In this document: positions 11,101-16,621 of the stretch, piece after piece
Numbering within the stretch: the first letter of the stretch is position 1
How the letters are laid out: every line of letters starts with the position of its first letter
From: DATDCY01 sp031406795 [NCBI: Candidatus Rokuibacteriota bacterium]
GTDB taxonomy: Bacteria; JAUVQV01
Length of the DNA stretch: 16,621 nucleotides
Reading direction: 5' to 3'
Assembly (NCBI GenBank): GCA_031406795.1
Contig: JANOHV010000037.1
Coordinates: forward strand, 1-16,621
The notes under the pieces: model-generated
Told to the model about the DNA's origin: nothing
Seen by the model: only the letters and a program-made list of their open reading frames with translations
The model's database searches: none
Position numbers and translations under genes: made by a program

Positions 11101-11482
11101 CCGCGACGCGGAGCTGGCCGCGGCACGCTCACGGGAGAGCGCGGTCGTCGCGTCGCAGGTCAAGGGCCAGGCCGACCTCGACCTGCTCGCTGAGCGACTG
11201 GCTGCGCTCGAGAGCCGGGCGGCCATGGAGTCGCGGACGCTTGCCGAGCGGGAACGCGACCTCGAGAAAGCGCGGTTGGCGGTGCGCGAGCTCGCCCTGG
11301 AGCTTGGACGCATCGCCCTGCGGACCCAGTCCTGGGAGAAGGCGCGAGGGTACCTCGAACAGGCGGTCGAGGTCGACCCCCGCAGCGGCGAGGCCTGGTA
11401 CGGCCTCGGCGAGGCGCTCTTTCAACTCGGGCAGTACGAGAAATCGAAACAGATGTACGACAAGGCGAAGCAAATCTATTGA
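8168..11482 (+). CDS. Exported TPR protein with CsgG/TolB-like N-terminus and long coiled coil
   Basis: Counted from the TTG at 8168, the product has 1104 residues. A hydrophobic signal segment ends near ASASAA (about residue 45). Residues about 49-180 resemble the CsgG/FlgO/TolB-N type of domain (GADLALLGGSTLVDGRLALE). TPR helices run from about 192 to 505, with several clear units carrying Y/A-x-NN-x-G-x-A and P-x-x-A spacing. A charged coiled coil spans about 510-1040 and includes a 67-residue tandem duplication. One or two final TPRs end the protein. The start is uncertain: TTG 8168 overlaps the previous stop by 8 bp and gives the signal peptide a positively charged n-region, while GTG 8246 has the better Shine-Dalgarno (GGGGAGG at 8233-8239) but leaves no N-terminal charge. 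Translational coupling to the upstream gene is likely. A periplasmic assembly scaffold is inferred from TPRs and context. Confidence 0.8.
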   Translation: MNSAARVRERRRDAESPRTRAPGRVCVLVVGILWSLVAAASASAAEQGKTLLLLPVAGGTPGQEWSAKALGGILEDGFRSVRSVRLLTGTAREVALRELSASATVTPEEFREICRRAGADLALLGGSTLVDGRLALEIRIFDVAAARELLTFRGEEPSARAFELAAAAIRHVAAEAALGSANALFPGGVTVSLEAYAAYRAALIEEAPAARVEKLRGVLALDADYADPTLRLGVELFRLGSLDEAMGVLERAVALAPKVAEARNNYGVALAAAGRPEQAQRQFEEAVALAPEYAEARLNLARVFEDRGRSSDAERQYTAILEADAGNDKARAGLAALYDGTGRPELAIREFRLLSPRRPDLAEGEFLRSGQEARKAREYARAEKFFLRAADVNPQFAQAWAELGTNSYLAGEYSKGVEYFRKALAIDPGQAAFHYYLALALDKDRQQDEALREYRRAVELGGPPEARLGLARAALEAGDPGLAVEELNRLLVASPDNAEAKTMLAQATGEMEARRRLVEGQSQFANQRLARLEQIVADANRANRELEARLQAVTRDKQAQGGIDAAPGELAAEREARRREAAEAQTALALLRTEKERSALELAEARERLKREAERFQAELAAAQARILELGRGSGEVAEMRERLAGLQADLARAQTESGQQREAHRLEAGRVKAEQAAGEAARGELAKLATESAELKGRLLAAQGATAKAEEGQKSERERGERVLAEEREARRTEGERFKSELAASEAARGELGKKVTEAAEVKGQLLAAQGAIARAEEAQRAERNRGERALAAEREDRRVEVEKLRAELAAAQFKRQEKERLLQDLAAEKARTLAAQAAREKAERAQELEREARRVDVENLKTEATAERASRKSEVEKLRAELAAAVGRAQDRDRLAQEIAAERKRALAEQAAREKIEQTLADQRAGGERALAAERLRGEQAAAAERVESRRQGALTATRVAALETQAKTLAESLQTRDAELAAARSRESAVVASQVKGQADLDLLAERLAALESRAAMESRTLAERERDLEKARLAVRELALELGRIALRTQSWEKARGYLEQAVEVDPRSGEAWYGLGEALFQLGQYEKSKQMYDKAKQIY
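10208..10609 (+). repeat. Two 201-bp in-frame tandem repeats in the coiled coil
   Basis: Copies at 10208-10408 and 10409-10609 each encode 67 residues beginning AARGEL and containing LLAAQGA and EEREARR or AEREDRR. They are exactly adjacent and in frame, and have diverged in sequence. A looser 74-residue periodicity continues just downstream: EVEKLRAELAAA, then an AQAAREK element, recurs. The coiled coil seems to have grown by segmental duplication. Confidence 0.7.
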
Positions 11483-11495
11483 CGGAGGGATGCGG

Positions 11496-12308
11496 ATGGC
11501 GAAGGTGAAGGTGGCGGGCATCCAGATGGCGTGCGTCGAAGCGCGGGAGAAGAATCTCGCCAAGGCGGTGACGCTTGGCCGGCTGGCGGCGGAGCACGGC
11601 GCCCGCGTGATCTGCTATCAGCAACTGCCGTCGACCGCCTGGTTCCCGCGCGGCCGCGACGAGCGGCATTTCGCGCTCGCCGAGGGGGAGGAGGGGCCGA
11701 CGCTCGACGCGCTTCGCCCGCTCGCCGCCGAGGCCGGCGTGACGCTGGTCTGCCCGCTGTTCGAGCGGTCCGCGGAGGGCGCCTGCTACAACACCGCGGT
11801 GGTCGTGGGCCCCGACGGCGGGCTGCTCGGGAAATACCGCAAGATGCACGTGCCGGATCTCCCCCTCTGGGAGGAGACGTACTACTTCCAGCCCGGGAAT
11901 GCCGGGTTCCCCGTCTTCGAAAGTCAGGGGCTGCGCTTCGGCGTGCAGCTGTGCTGGGACAACTTTTTCCCCGAGGGGACGAGGCGGCTCGCGCTGGCCG
12001 GCGCAGAACTGGTCTTCGCCCCGAACGCCGCGGCGTTCGCCACCACCCGCAAGTGGGAGACGGTGCTCGCCGCCAACGCGATCGTGAACAATCTGTATGT
12101 CTTTCGCGTCAACCGCGTGGGCCGCGAGGAACGCCAGGATTTCTACGGGCGCAGCGTCTGCATCGATCCCGAAGGGGAATTCCTGCTGCCCCCAAGCGGC
12201 ATGCACGACGGGGTGGTGTTCGCCGACATCGATCCCGCGGCGGTGCAGGCCGTCCGCGGGGAGTGGAACTTCCTGCGCGACCGCCGGCCGGAAGCTTACG
12301 GGGAGTAG
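11496..12308 (+). CDS. Nitrilase-superfamily (carbon-nitrogen hydrolase) protein with Glu-to-Gln at the catalytic position
   Basis: The 270-residue product covers the whole alpha-beta-beta-alpha nitrilase fold and most resembles the N-carbamoylputrescine amidase / beta-ureidopropionase branch. The nucleophile Cys is in GVQLCWDNFFPE and the catalytic Lys in GKYRKMHVPD, followed by the supporting Glu in WEETYYFQPG. The third triad position, Glu in the usual QELF motif, is Gln43 here (YQQLPSTAWFP, codon CAA at 11622-11624). One base change would restore Glu. In this family the Glu is the general base, so ordinary amidase activity is doubtful. It may be a specialised subgroup, a ligand-binding or acyl-holding protein, or a recent mutant. 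No signal peptide is seen, so it should be cytoplasmic. The ATG at 11496 is preferred because GGAGG ends seven bases upstream; ATG 11490 abuts that site. It lies 13 bp after the TPR gene and 11 bp before tamB. Confidence 0.88.
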   Translation: MAKVKVAGIQMACVEAREKNLAKAVTLGRLAAEHGARVICYQQLPSTAWFPRGRDERHFALAEGEEGPTLDALRPLAAEAGVTLVCPLFERSAEGACYNTAVVVGPDGGLLGKYRKMHVPDLPLWEETYYFQPGNAGFPVFESQGLRFGVQLCWDNFFPEGTRRLALAGAELVFAPNAAAFATTRKWETVLAANAIVNNLYVFRVNRVGREERQDFYGRSVCIDPEGEFLLPPSGMHDGVVFADIDPAAVQAVRGEWNFLRDRRPEAYGE

Positions 12309-12319
12309 GCCGCCGGATC

Positions 12320-15300
12320 ATGCGCCGCATCCGCCCCTGGGTCGTCGTAGTCGGGTGCCTGCTCGCGGGCCTGGCCGCGTTGGCGGCCGTCGCCTGGCAC
12401 CAGGGCGGCTTCCTGCGCGCGAGCGCGGCGCACTACCTGCGCGAGCGGCTGGCCGTCGAATTCGGGGCGCAATTCCAGACGACCGACTTGCGCGGGACCT
12501 GGTTTCCGCCGGGCCTCTCCCTCGGGCGTGTCACCCTCGATTTGCCCGGCGAGGCGCTGGTGCTTACCGCCGAGGACGTCAAGATCTCGCTCAACCCCTA
12601 CGCGGTGATCTTCGGACGGGAGCGCGTGGGGCGTCTGGTGATCGTGCGCCCGCGGGTTTTTGCGCGTCCCGGCACCGAGCGCGTCGCCGGCAGTCGCCCG
12701 CCGTCGCCTGCCGCATCGCCGCCGGCGGCGACTGCGACCGCGCCACCGGCCGCCACGGTGATTCCTTTGCTGGTGGCCGCGCGCCTGCGCTCCTACCTGC
12801 GGCCGCCGTTCCCGCTGCGGATTCTGGAGGTCGTCGACGGGCGGATCGAAGTGCCGGGCGGAGGCGGTTCGATCGTCGAAGCGAACGGCATCGATCTCTC
12901 GGTGTTCGTCTCCAGCGGCAGCGCGCGCGTGGTGCTGGCGGCCGGCACCGTCGCGATCACGCGCGACGGGCGGCGGCTCGAATTGGGCCGGCTGGATGCC
13001 GATCTGTCGGTCGAGGAGGGAAAGATCACGGTGCGCGAATTCGTCGCGGCAGGCGGGGCGGTCACAGGGACCCTGCGGGGGACGGCGGACGTTGCGGGCG
13101 TCCTCGCGCTCAAGGGCGAACTGTCGGCGCGGCTCGAGAAACTTGCCGAGTTGACCGGCCGGCCGGCCGCGGCCGCCGGTGCCGCGCGTTTCGTCGGGGG
13201 AATCACCGGGACCTGGAGCGAGCCGGCGTTGAGCGGGTCGCTCACGGTTCAGGATCTGGTCGTCAGCGGACGCCGGTGGCCGCAGGCTCGCGGTCGGGTC
13301 GGCTGGGGCGGCGGTCGTCTTTCCTGGTCGGAGCTGCGCCTGCCGGTCGGGGAGGGCGAGGTGATCTCCGCCGGCGCGGCTGAATTCTCCGCCGGCGCGG
13401 TGCGTTACCGTCTGGACGTCGAGGCGCGCGCCGTCGACCCGGCGCGCCTGCCGATCGCAGCGGGAAAACTCGCGGCGCAGGTGCACGGGCTGTCCGGAAC
13501 GCTGCATTGGGAGGGCTCCGGAGCGGGGGCCGCGGCTTCAGGCAGCGGCCGTCTCGCCACGAAATTCTCGGTCGCGTCCTGGCCCGGCGGGGAGGTCGCG
13601 CTCGAGGCCGCCGCAGCGCTTGAACACGGCGGGGTCTCGGTCAGCGCCTTCCGGGCCGCGTCACGGACGCTCGAGGTCGCCGGTTCGGGGTCCTGGGGTC
13701 CGCAGACCGGTTTTGTCGGGCAGGTCGAGGGCACGGTCGGCGACCTGGCGCAGTTGCTTCCCGCGGGGAGGCTCGCGATCGGCGGCGGCGGCACGTTCAG
13801 CGGCGAGTTCGCGGCAGACGCGCTGGGTCCGCGTTTCGCCGGGGTTGTGCACCTCGTGAAAGGGCTCGTCGGCGCGCTGGAGGGGATCGAGGGCAGCGCC
13901 CGGATTGACGCCGGCGCCGGCAGCGTGCGGCTGACCGAGGGTGTCGTGGCCTGGCCGGGCGGGCACGGCACTGCCAGCGGCACGGTTGAGATCGGCTCCG
14001 GTCGGCTCGATTTCGCGGCGGGGATCCAGCAGCTCTCGGTCCGGGAGGCGGCGCGTCTGCTCGGCACCGACCCGCGACTCGTCGAGGGGTCCCTCGAGGC
14101 GCGTCTGCGGCTGCGCGGCACGATCAAGGACCCCGAGATCGAAGGCGAAGTGAAGGGGCGCGCGCTGCGCTACCGCACCGTCGCAATGGACGAGGGCGCG
14201 CTCTCGTTGACCTATGCGGCCCGGCTGCTCGGCATCGGTCGGCTCTGGCTGCGGCGCGGCTCGACCGAACTGACGTTCCGCGGCTCGCTCGGCGAAGGGC
14301 AGGCGATCGAAGGGGAGTTCGAGAGTGCAGCTTTCGACGTCACCGACTTCGCGCCCCTCGCCGGCTTGCAGCTCACCGGTTCGATGCGCGGCAAAGTGCG
14401 CGGCCGGCTGGGCGACCCGCGGGTCGAGGGCGCCGTGCGCGCCGCGCAGCTGCGCTACGCGGGCTTCGACTTCAAGGGCGGGGAGCTTACGGTCGATTAC
14501 CGGGGCGGGAAGCTCGCCGTCGCGGGCTGGGTCGCCGACCGGGAGAACCGGCTGCGCGCGGTCGTGGAGCCGGCCCGGGACTGGCGTTTCGATGCAGAGC
14601 TCGAACTGCGGCAGTTCGCCCCGGAATTGGTTCGCTCGGGCCTCGGCGCGCTCCCGCCTGCGGTGGCCCGGGCCTTGGGAAAAGCCTCGTTTCTGGCCAC
14701 CGGCGGGCTCAAGGTCAGTGGGCGGTTGCTCGATCCCGCCACGGTGCGGGCCGACTTGCGGCTGGACACGCTGTGGCTCCAGGCCGCCGGAACATCGCTG
14801 CAGAACATCTCACCCGTGTCGATTTCCTGGCGCGACGCGGGGCTGGTGGTGGAGGATTTCCGGCTGGCGGGCGAGCAGTACCACGTGTCGGTGCGCGGGG
14901 GCGGGAGCGTCAAGGGGGGGTGGAACCTGCAGGCCGACGGTGCGGTGAATCTCTCCCTCTTCAAGGAGTACTGGCGCGAGATCGAGGACGCCGATGGTCG
15001 CGGCGAGCTGGCGCTGACCCTCGGCGGCCCCTGGCTGGCGCCGTTGCCCGAGGGGAGCCTGACCGTCCACGAGGCCTTCATCAGGGCTCGCTCGCTTCCC
15101 GAGCCGCTCGAGAACCTCGCGGGCCGGCTGGAACTGCGCGGCAGCACGTTGACCGCCACCGGCCTCTCGGGAACCATGAGCGGCGGGGCGTTCCGCGGCG
15201 GCGGCACCTACCGGTTCGCGGAGGATCGCCTCGAAGCCGACATCGAGGGGCGGCTCGACCTGTCCCTGTTCCGCAGCCGGATTCCGGCGGCGCGCGAGTT

Positions 15301-16498
15301 ACGCGGCCCGGTCGAGGTGCGGTTGCGCCTGGCCGGGACGCTCGCGGCCCCCGCGTTCTCCGGCATCGTTGACGTTGTCGACGCGGAAATGTTCCTGCGG
15401 CCGTTCCCCGCCAAGATCACGCATCTGCGGGGCACCGTGCTGCTGGAAGACGAGCGCCTGGAGGTTCGCGAACTCGCCGGTCAGACGGGGGGGGGGACCG
15501 TGCGCCTGAGCGGGACGATGGACTGGGCACGCTCGCCGGTCCGGGTGGACGCCGTGCTCGAAGGCAAAGGGATCCTGGTGTCGCTCGCCGGCGCCCTCAA
15601 GGCCCAGAGCGACCTGCACCTCAGCCTGCAAGGGGATTTTCTGGACCTGAAGCTCGCGGGGGAGGTGCGCATCCTCAAGGCCCGCTATCTGCGCGAATTC
15701 GACGAGAAGCTGCCCCCGCTCCAACTGGGTTCCGGCCCGTCGTCCGCCGCCACCGGCAGAGGCCCCGATCTGCGTCGGATGGCGCTCGACGTGAAGGTCG
15801 TCGCCGCCGACAACGTCTGGATCGCCAACCGCATGGCGAAGATCGAAACCGCGGTCGCCCTGACCATCGGCGGCCGCCTCGGCGCGCCGGTCATCAGCGG
15901 GGAGATCTCCGGGATCCAGGGGGAGGCGGTCTATCTCTCGCGGCAGTTTCGGCTCGAGAGCGGTTCATTGCGCTTCGTGCCGCCGGCGACCATTCCGCTG
16001 ATCGACGTGCAGGCCTCGACTTCCGTCGGCGAAACCCAGATCTTCTTTTTGATGGATGGTCCCCTCAACAAGCTCTCTTACCACCTGACCTCCCTGCCGG
16101 CCATGACCCAGCAGGATCTCATCGCGTTGCTGACCATCGGGGAGACGCGCAGCAGCCTCGCGCGCCGGGGCGAACGCGCGTCGACCGCGGGAGCGGCCGT
16201 CTTCTCCTCCGAGCCGCTGGTGAACGCGCTCGGGGACGAGGTCCGCAGCGCCATCGGTCTGGACACGCTCCAGCTCGAGCCGGTCGTCGGGGTCAACAAC
16301 CAGGTTTCGGCGCGGGTCACCCTCGGGACGCGCGTGTCCGACCGGCTCTTCGTGAGCTACTCGCGGAATCTCGGCGCCACGGAGGACCAGCAGGTCACGG
16401 TGCAGTACTCCCTGCTCGACTACCTTTCGGTCTGGGGCCGGGAGCTGCGGCAGGGCATCTACAGCCTCGATCTGGTGTTTCGGTACGCCTTAAAATGA
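12320..16498 (+). CDS. tamB: TamB-family (AsmA-like, DUF490) inner-to-outer membrane bridge protein
   Basis: The 1392-residue product has one N-terminal membrane anchor (about residues 6-26, MRRIRPW then VVVVGCLLAG) and a very long beta-rich periplasmic body. The body repeats the AsmA/TamB pattern G-x(4-6)-P-x-hydrophobic-x-G several times. The C-terminal 330 or so residues carry the TamB signature region, including LGAPVISGEISG, GQ/GETQIFF and the final beta-strands SVWGRELRQGIYSLDLVFRY. TamB proteins span the periplasm. They act with the BamA-like TamA in outer-membrane protein assembly and, in more recent work on the wider AsmA-like family, in phospholipid transport to the outer membrane. 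A Pro/Ala-rich insert (residues about 115-155) interrupts the N-terminal part. The ATG at 12320 fits the anchor; the frame is open far upstream (from 11531), but that part overlaps the nitrilase gene in another frame. No tamA is seen in the window. Confidence 0.93.
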   Translation: MRRIRPWVVVVGCLLAGLAALAAVAWHQGGFLRASAAHYLRERLAVEFGAQFQTTDLRGTWFPPGLSLGRVTLDLPGEALVLTAEDVKISLNPYAVIFGRERVGRLVIVRPRVFARPGTERVAGSRPPSPAASPPAATATAPPAATVIPLLVAARLRSYLRPPFPLRILEVVDGRIEVPGGGGSIVEANGIDLSVFVSSGSARVVLAAGTVAITRDGRRLELGRLDADLSVEEGKITVREFVAAGGAVTGTLRGTADVAGVLALKGELSARLEKLAELTGRPAAAAGAARFVGGITGTWSEPALSGSLTVQDLVVSGRRWPQARGRVGWGGGRLSWSELRLPVGEGEVISAGAAEFSAGAVRYRLDVEARAVDPARLPIAAGKLAAQVHGLSGTLHWEGSGAGAAASGSGRLATKFSVASWPGGEVALEAAAALEHGGVSVSAFRAASRTLEVAGSGSWGPQTGFVGQVEGTVGDLAQLLPAGRLAIGGGGTFSGEFAADALGPRFAGVVHLVKGLVGALEGIEGSARIDAGAGSVRLTEGVVAWPGGHGTASGTVEIGSGRLDFAAGIQQLSVREAARLLGTDPRLVEGSLEARLRLRGTIKDPEIEGEVKGRALRYRTVAMDEGALSLTYAARLLGIGRLWLRRGSTELTFRGSLGEGQAIEGEFESAAFDVTDFAPLAGLQLTGSMRGKVRGRLGDPRVEGAVRAAQLRYAGFDFKGGELTVDYRGGKLAVAGWVADRENRLRAVVEPARDWRFDAELELRQFAPELVRSGLGALPPAVARALGKASFLATGGLKVSGRLLDPATVRADLRLDTLWLQAAGTSLQNISPVSISWRDAGLVVEDFRLAGEQYHVSVRGGGSVKGGWNLQADGAVNLSLFKEYWREIEDADGRGELALTLGGPWLAPLPEGSLTVHEAFIRARSLPEPLENLAGRLELRGSTLTATGLSGTMSGGAFRGGGTYRFAEDRLEADIEGRLDLSLFRSRIPAARELRGPVEVRLRLAGTLAAPAFSGIVDVVDAEMFLRPFPAKITHLRGTVLLEDERLEVRELAGQTGGGTVRLSGTMDWARSPVRVDAVLEGKGILVSLAGALKAQSDLHLSLQGDFLDLKLAGEVRILKARYLREFDEKLPPLQLGSGPSSAATGRGPDLRRMALDVKVVAADNVWIANRMAKIETAVALTIGGRLGAPVISGEISGIQGEAVYLSRQFRLESGSLRFVPPATIPLIDVQASTSVGETQIFFLMDGPLNKLSYHLTSLPAMTQQDLIALLTIGETRSSLARRGERASTAGAAVFSSEPLVNALGDEVRSAIGLDTLQLEPVVGVNNQVSARVTLGTRVSDRLFVSYSRNLGATEDQQVTVQYSLLDYLSVWGRELRQGIYSLDLVFRYALK

Positions 16499-16528
16499 GC
16501 AGGCAGCTGAAAAGGACCCATCTGCGGC

Positions 16529-16549
16529 GGGCGGGGGTGAACTCCGCCC
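16529..16549. repeat. Intergenic stem-loop after tamB, resembling a dispersed repeat
   Basis: An 8-bp stem (16529-16536 with 16542-16549, one G-T pair) closes a five-base loop, GTGAA. Read on the - strand it begins GTAGGGGCGGAGTTCA, a pattern I recall from dispersed intergenic repeats in many GC-rich genomes. That recognition is from memory and not checked. It starts 31 bp after the tamB stop and has no T-run, so it is at most a weak terminator or 3' stabiliser. Confidence 0.45.
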
Positions 16550-16562
16550 CTACGACGAAACC

Positions 16563-16621
16563 GTGCGAGCGTACGGTGGGCAAGCAACCAGCCGCACCGA
16601 AGCCCAGCGGGAAGAAAGTCC
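16563..16621 (+). mobile_element. Candidate 5' end of a group II intron, truncated by the window end
   Basis: The segment begins GTGCGA, matching the GUGYG start typical of group II introns. It continues with GCAACCAGCCGCACCGAAGC and then AGCGGGAAGAAAGTCC, which recalls domain I of bacterial group II introns. No more than 59 bases are visible, so no catalytic domain V or reverse transcriptase can be seen. A hairpin 16574-16599 (seven pairs, one bulge) fits a structured RNA. The main alternative is the start of another structured RNA; the last 11 bases are one mismatch from a conserved RNase P RNA core. This is a low-certainty call. Confidence 0.35.

Noticed and set aside
11531-12319. A 263-codon upstream extension of the tamB frame
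   Set aside because: It overlaps the whole nitrilase-like gene in another frame and reads as Arg/Ala/Gly noise. The membrane anchor typical of TamB starts at the ATG at 12320.
16611-16621. GAAGAAAGTCC as the conserved 5' core of RNase P RNA
   Set aside because: It has one mismatch to the near-universal GAGGAAAGUCC, and the preceding bases do not give a usual P1-P3 arrangement. It is kept only as an alternative to the group II intron reading.

Overview
This is a very GC-rich window (about 70 % by eye) with strong G/C bias at third codon positions. All convincing genes lie on the + strand. The organism looks like a Gram-negative (diderm) bacterium, because the window carries a TamB-family envelope bridge protein, an AMIN-domain periplasmic protein and a CsgG/TolB-like TPR protein. 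By memory, the SecA N-terminus resembles SecA of Geobacter and relatives, so a Desulfuromonadota or related deltaproteobacterial lineage is a reasonable guess. That is inference only, and the genome may be uncultured.

Layout. Positions 1-244 hold no gene I can support: nested GC hairpins, a weak terminator-like stem with a T-run, and the secA promoter. secA (288-3089) is complete, from the Walker A motif to the C-terminal zinc finger. A strong sigma70-type promoter (TTGACA, 18-nt spacer, extended TAGACT) follows at 3114-3143. It appears to drive five tightly spaced genes. (1) A secreted protein with four filamin/invasin-like modules, a TolA-like charged linker and a C-terminal AMIN domain (3208-5208). 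(2) A membrane protein with an N-terminal pseudo-receiver domain lacking the phospho-acceptor Asp, a very long coiled coil, one transmembrane helix and a C-terminal periplasmic beta-rich domain (5287-8175). (3) An exported protein with a CsgG/TolB-like domain, TPRs, a long coiled coil and a terminal TPR (8168-11482). (4) A nitrilase-superfamily protein whose catalytic Glu position is Gln (11496-12308). (5) A TamB-family protein (12320-16498). The gaps are 78 nt, an 8-bp overlap, 13 nt and 11 nt.

After tamB lies a short stem-loop resembling a dispersed intergenic repeat (16529-16549). The last 59 bases begin GTGCGA and may be the 5' end of a group II intron cut off by the window edge.

Reading the genes together (inference): SecA exports proteins, and the promoter after it expresses a set of long, extended envelope proteins. 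These could reach from the cytoplasm (pseudo-receiver and coiled coil), through the inner membrane, to peptidoglycan (AMIN) and the outer membrane (TamB). I know of no named system with this composition. The pseudo-receiver coiled-coil membrane protein and the Glu-to-Gln nitrilase-like protein are the most unusual members.
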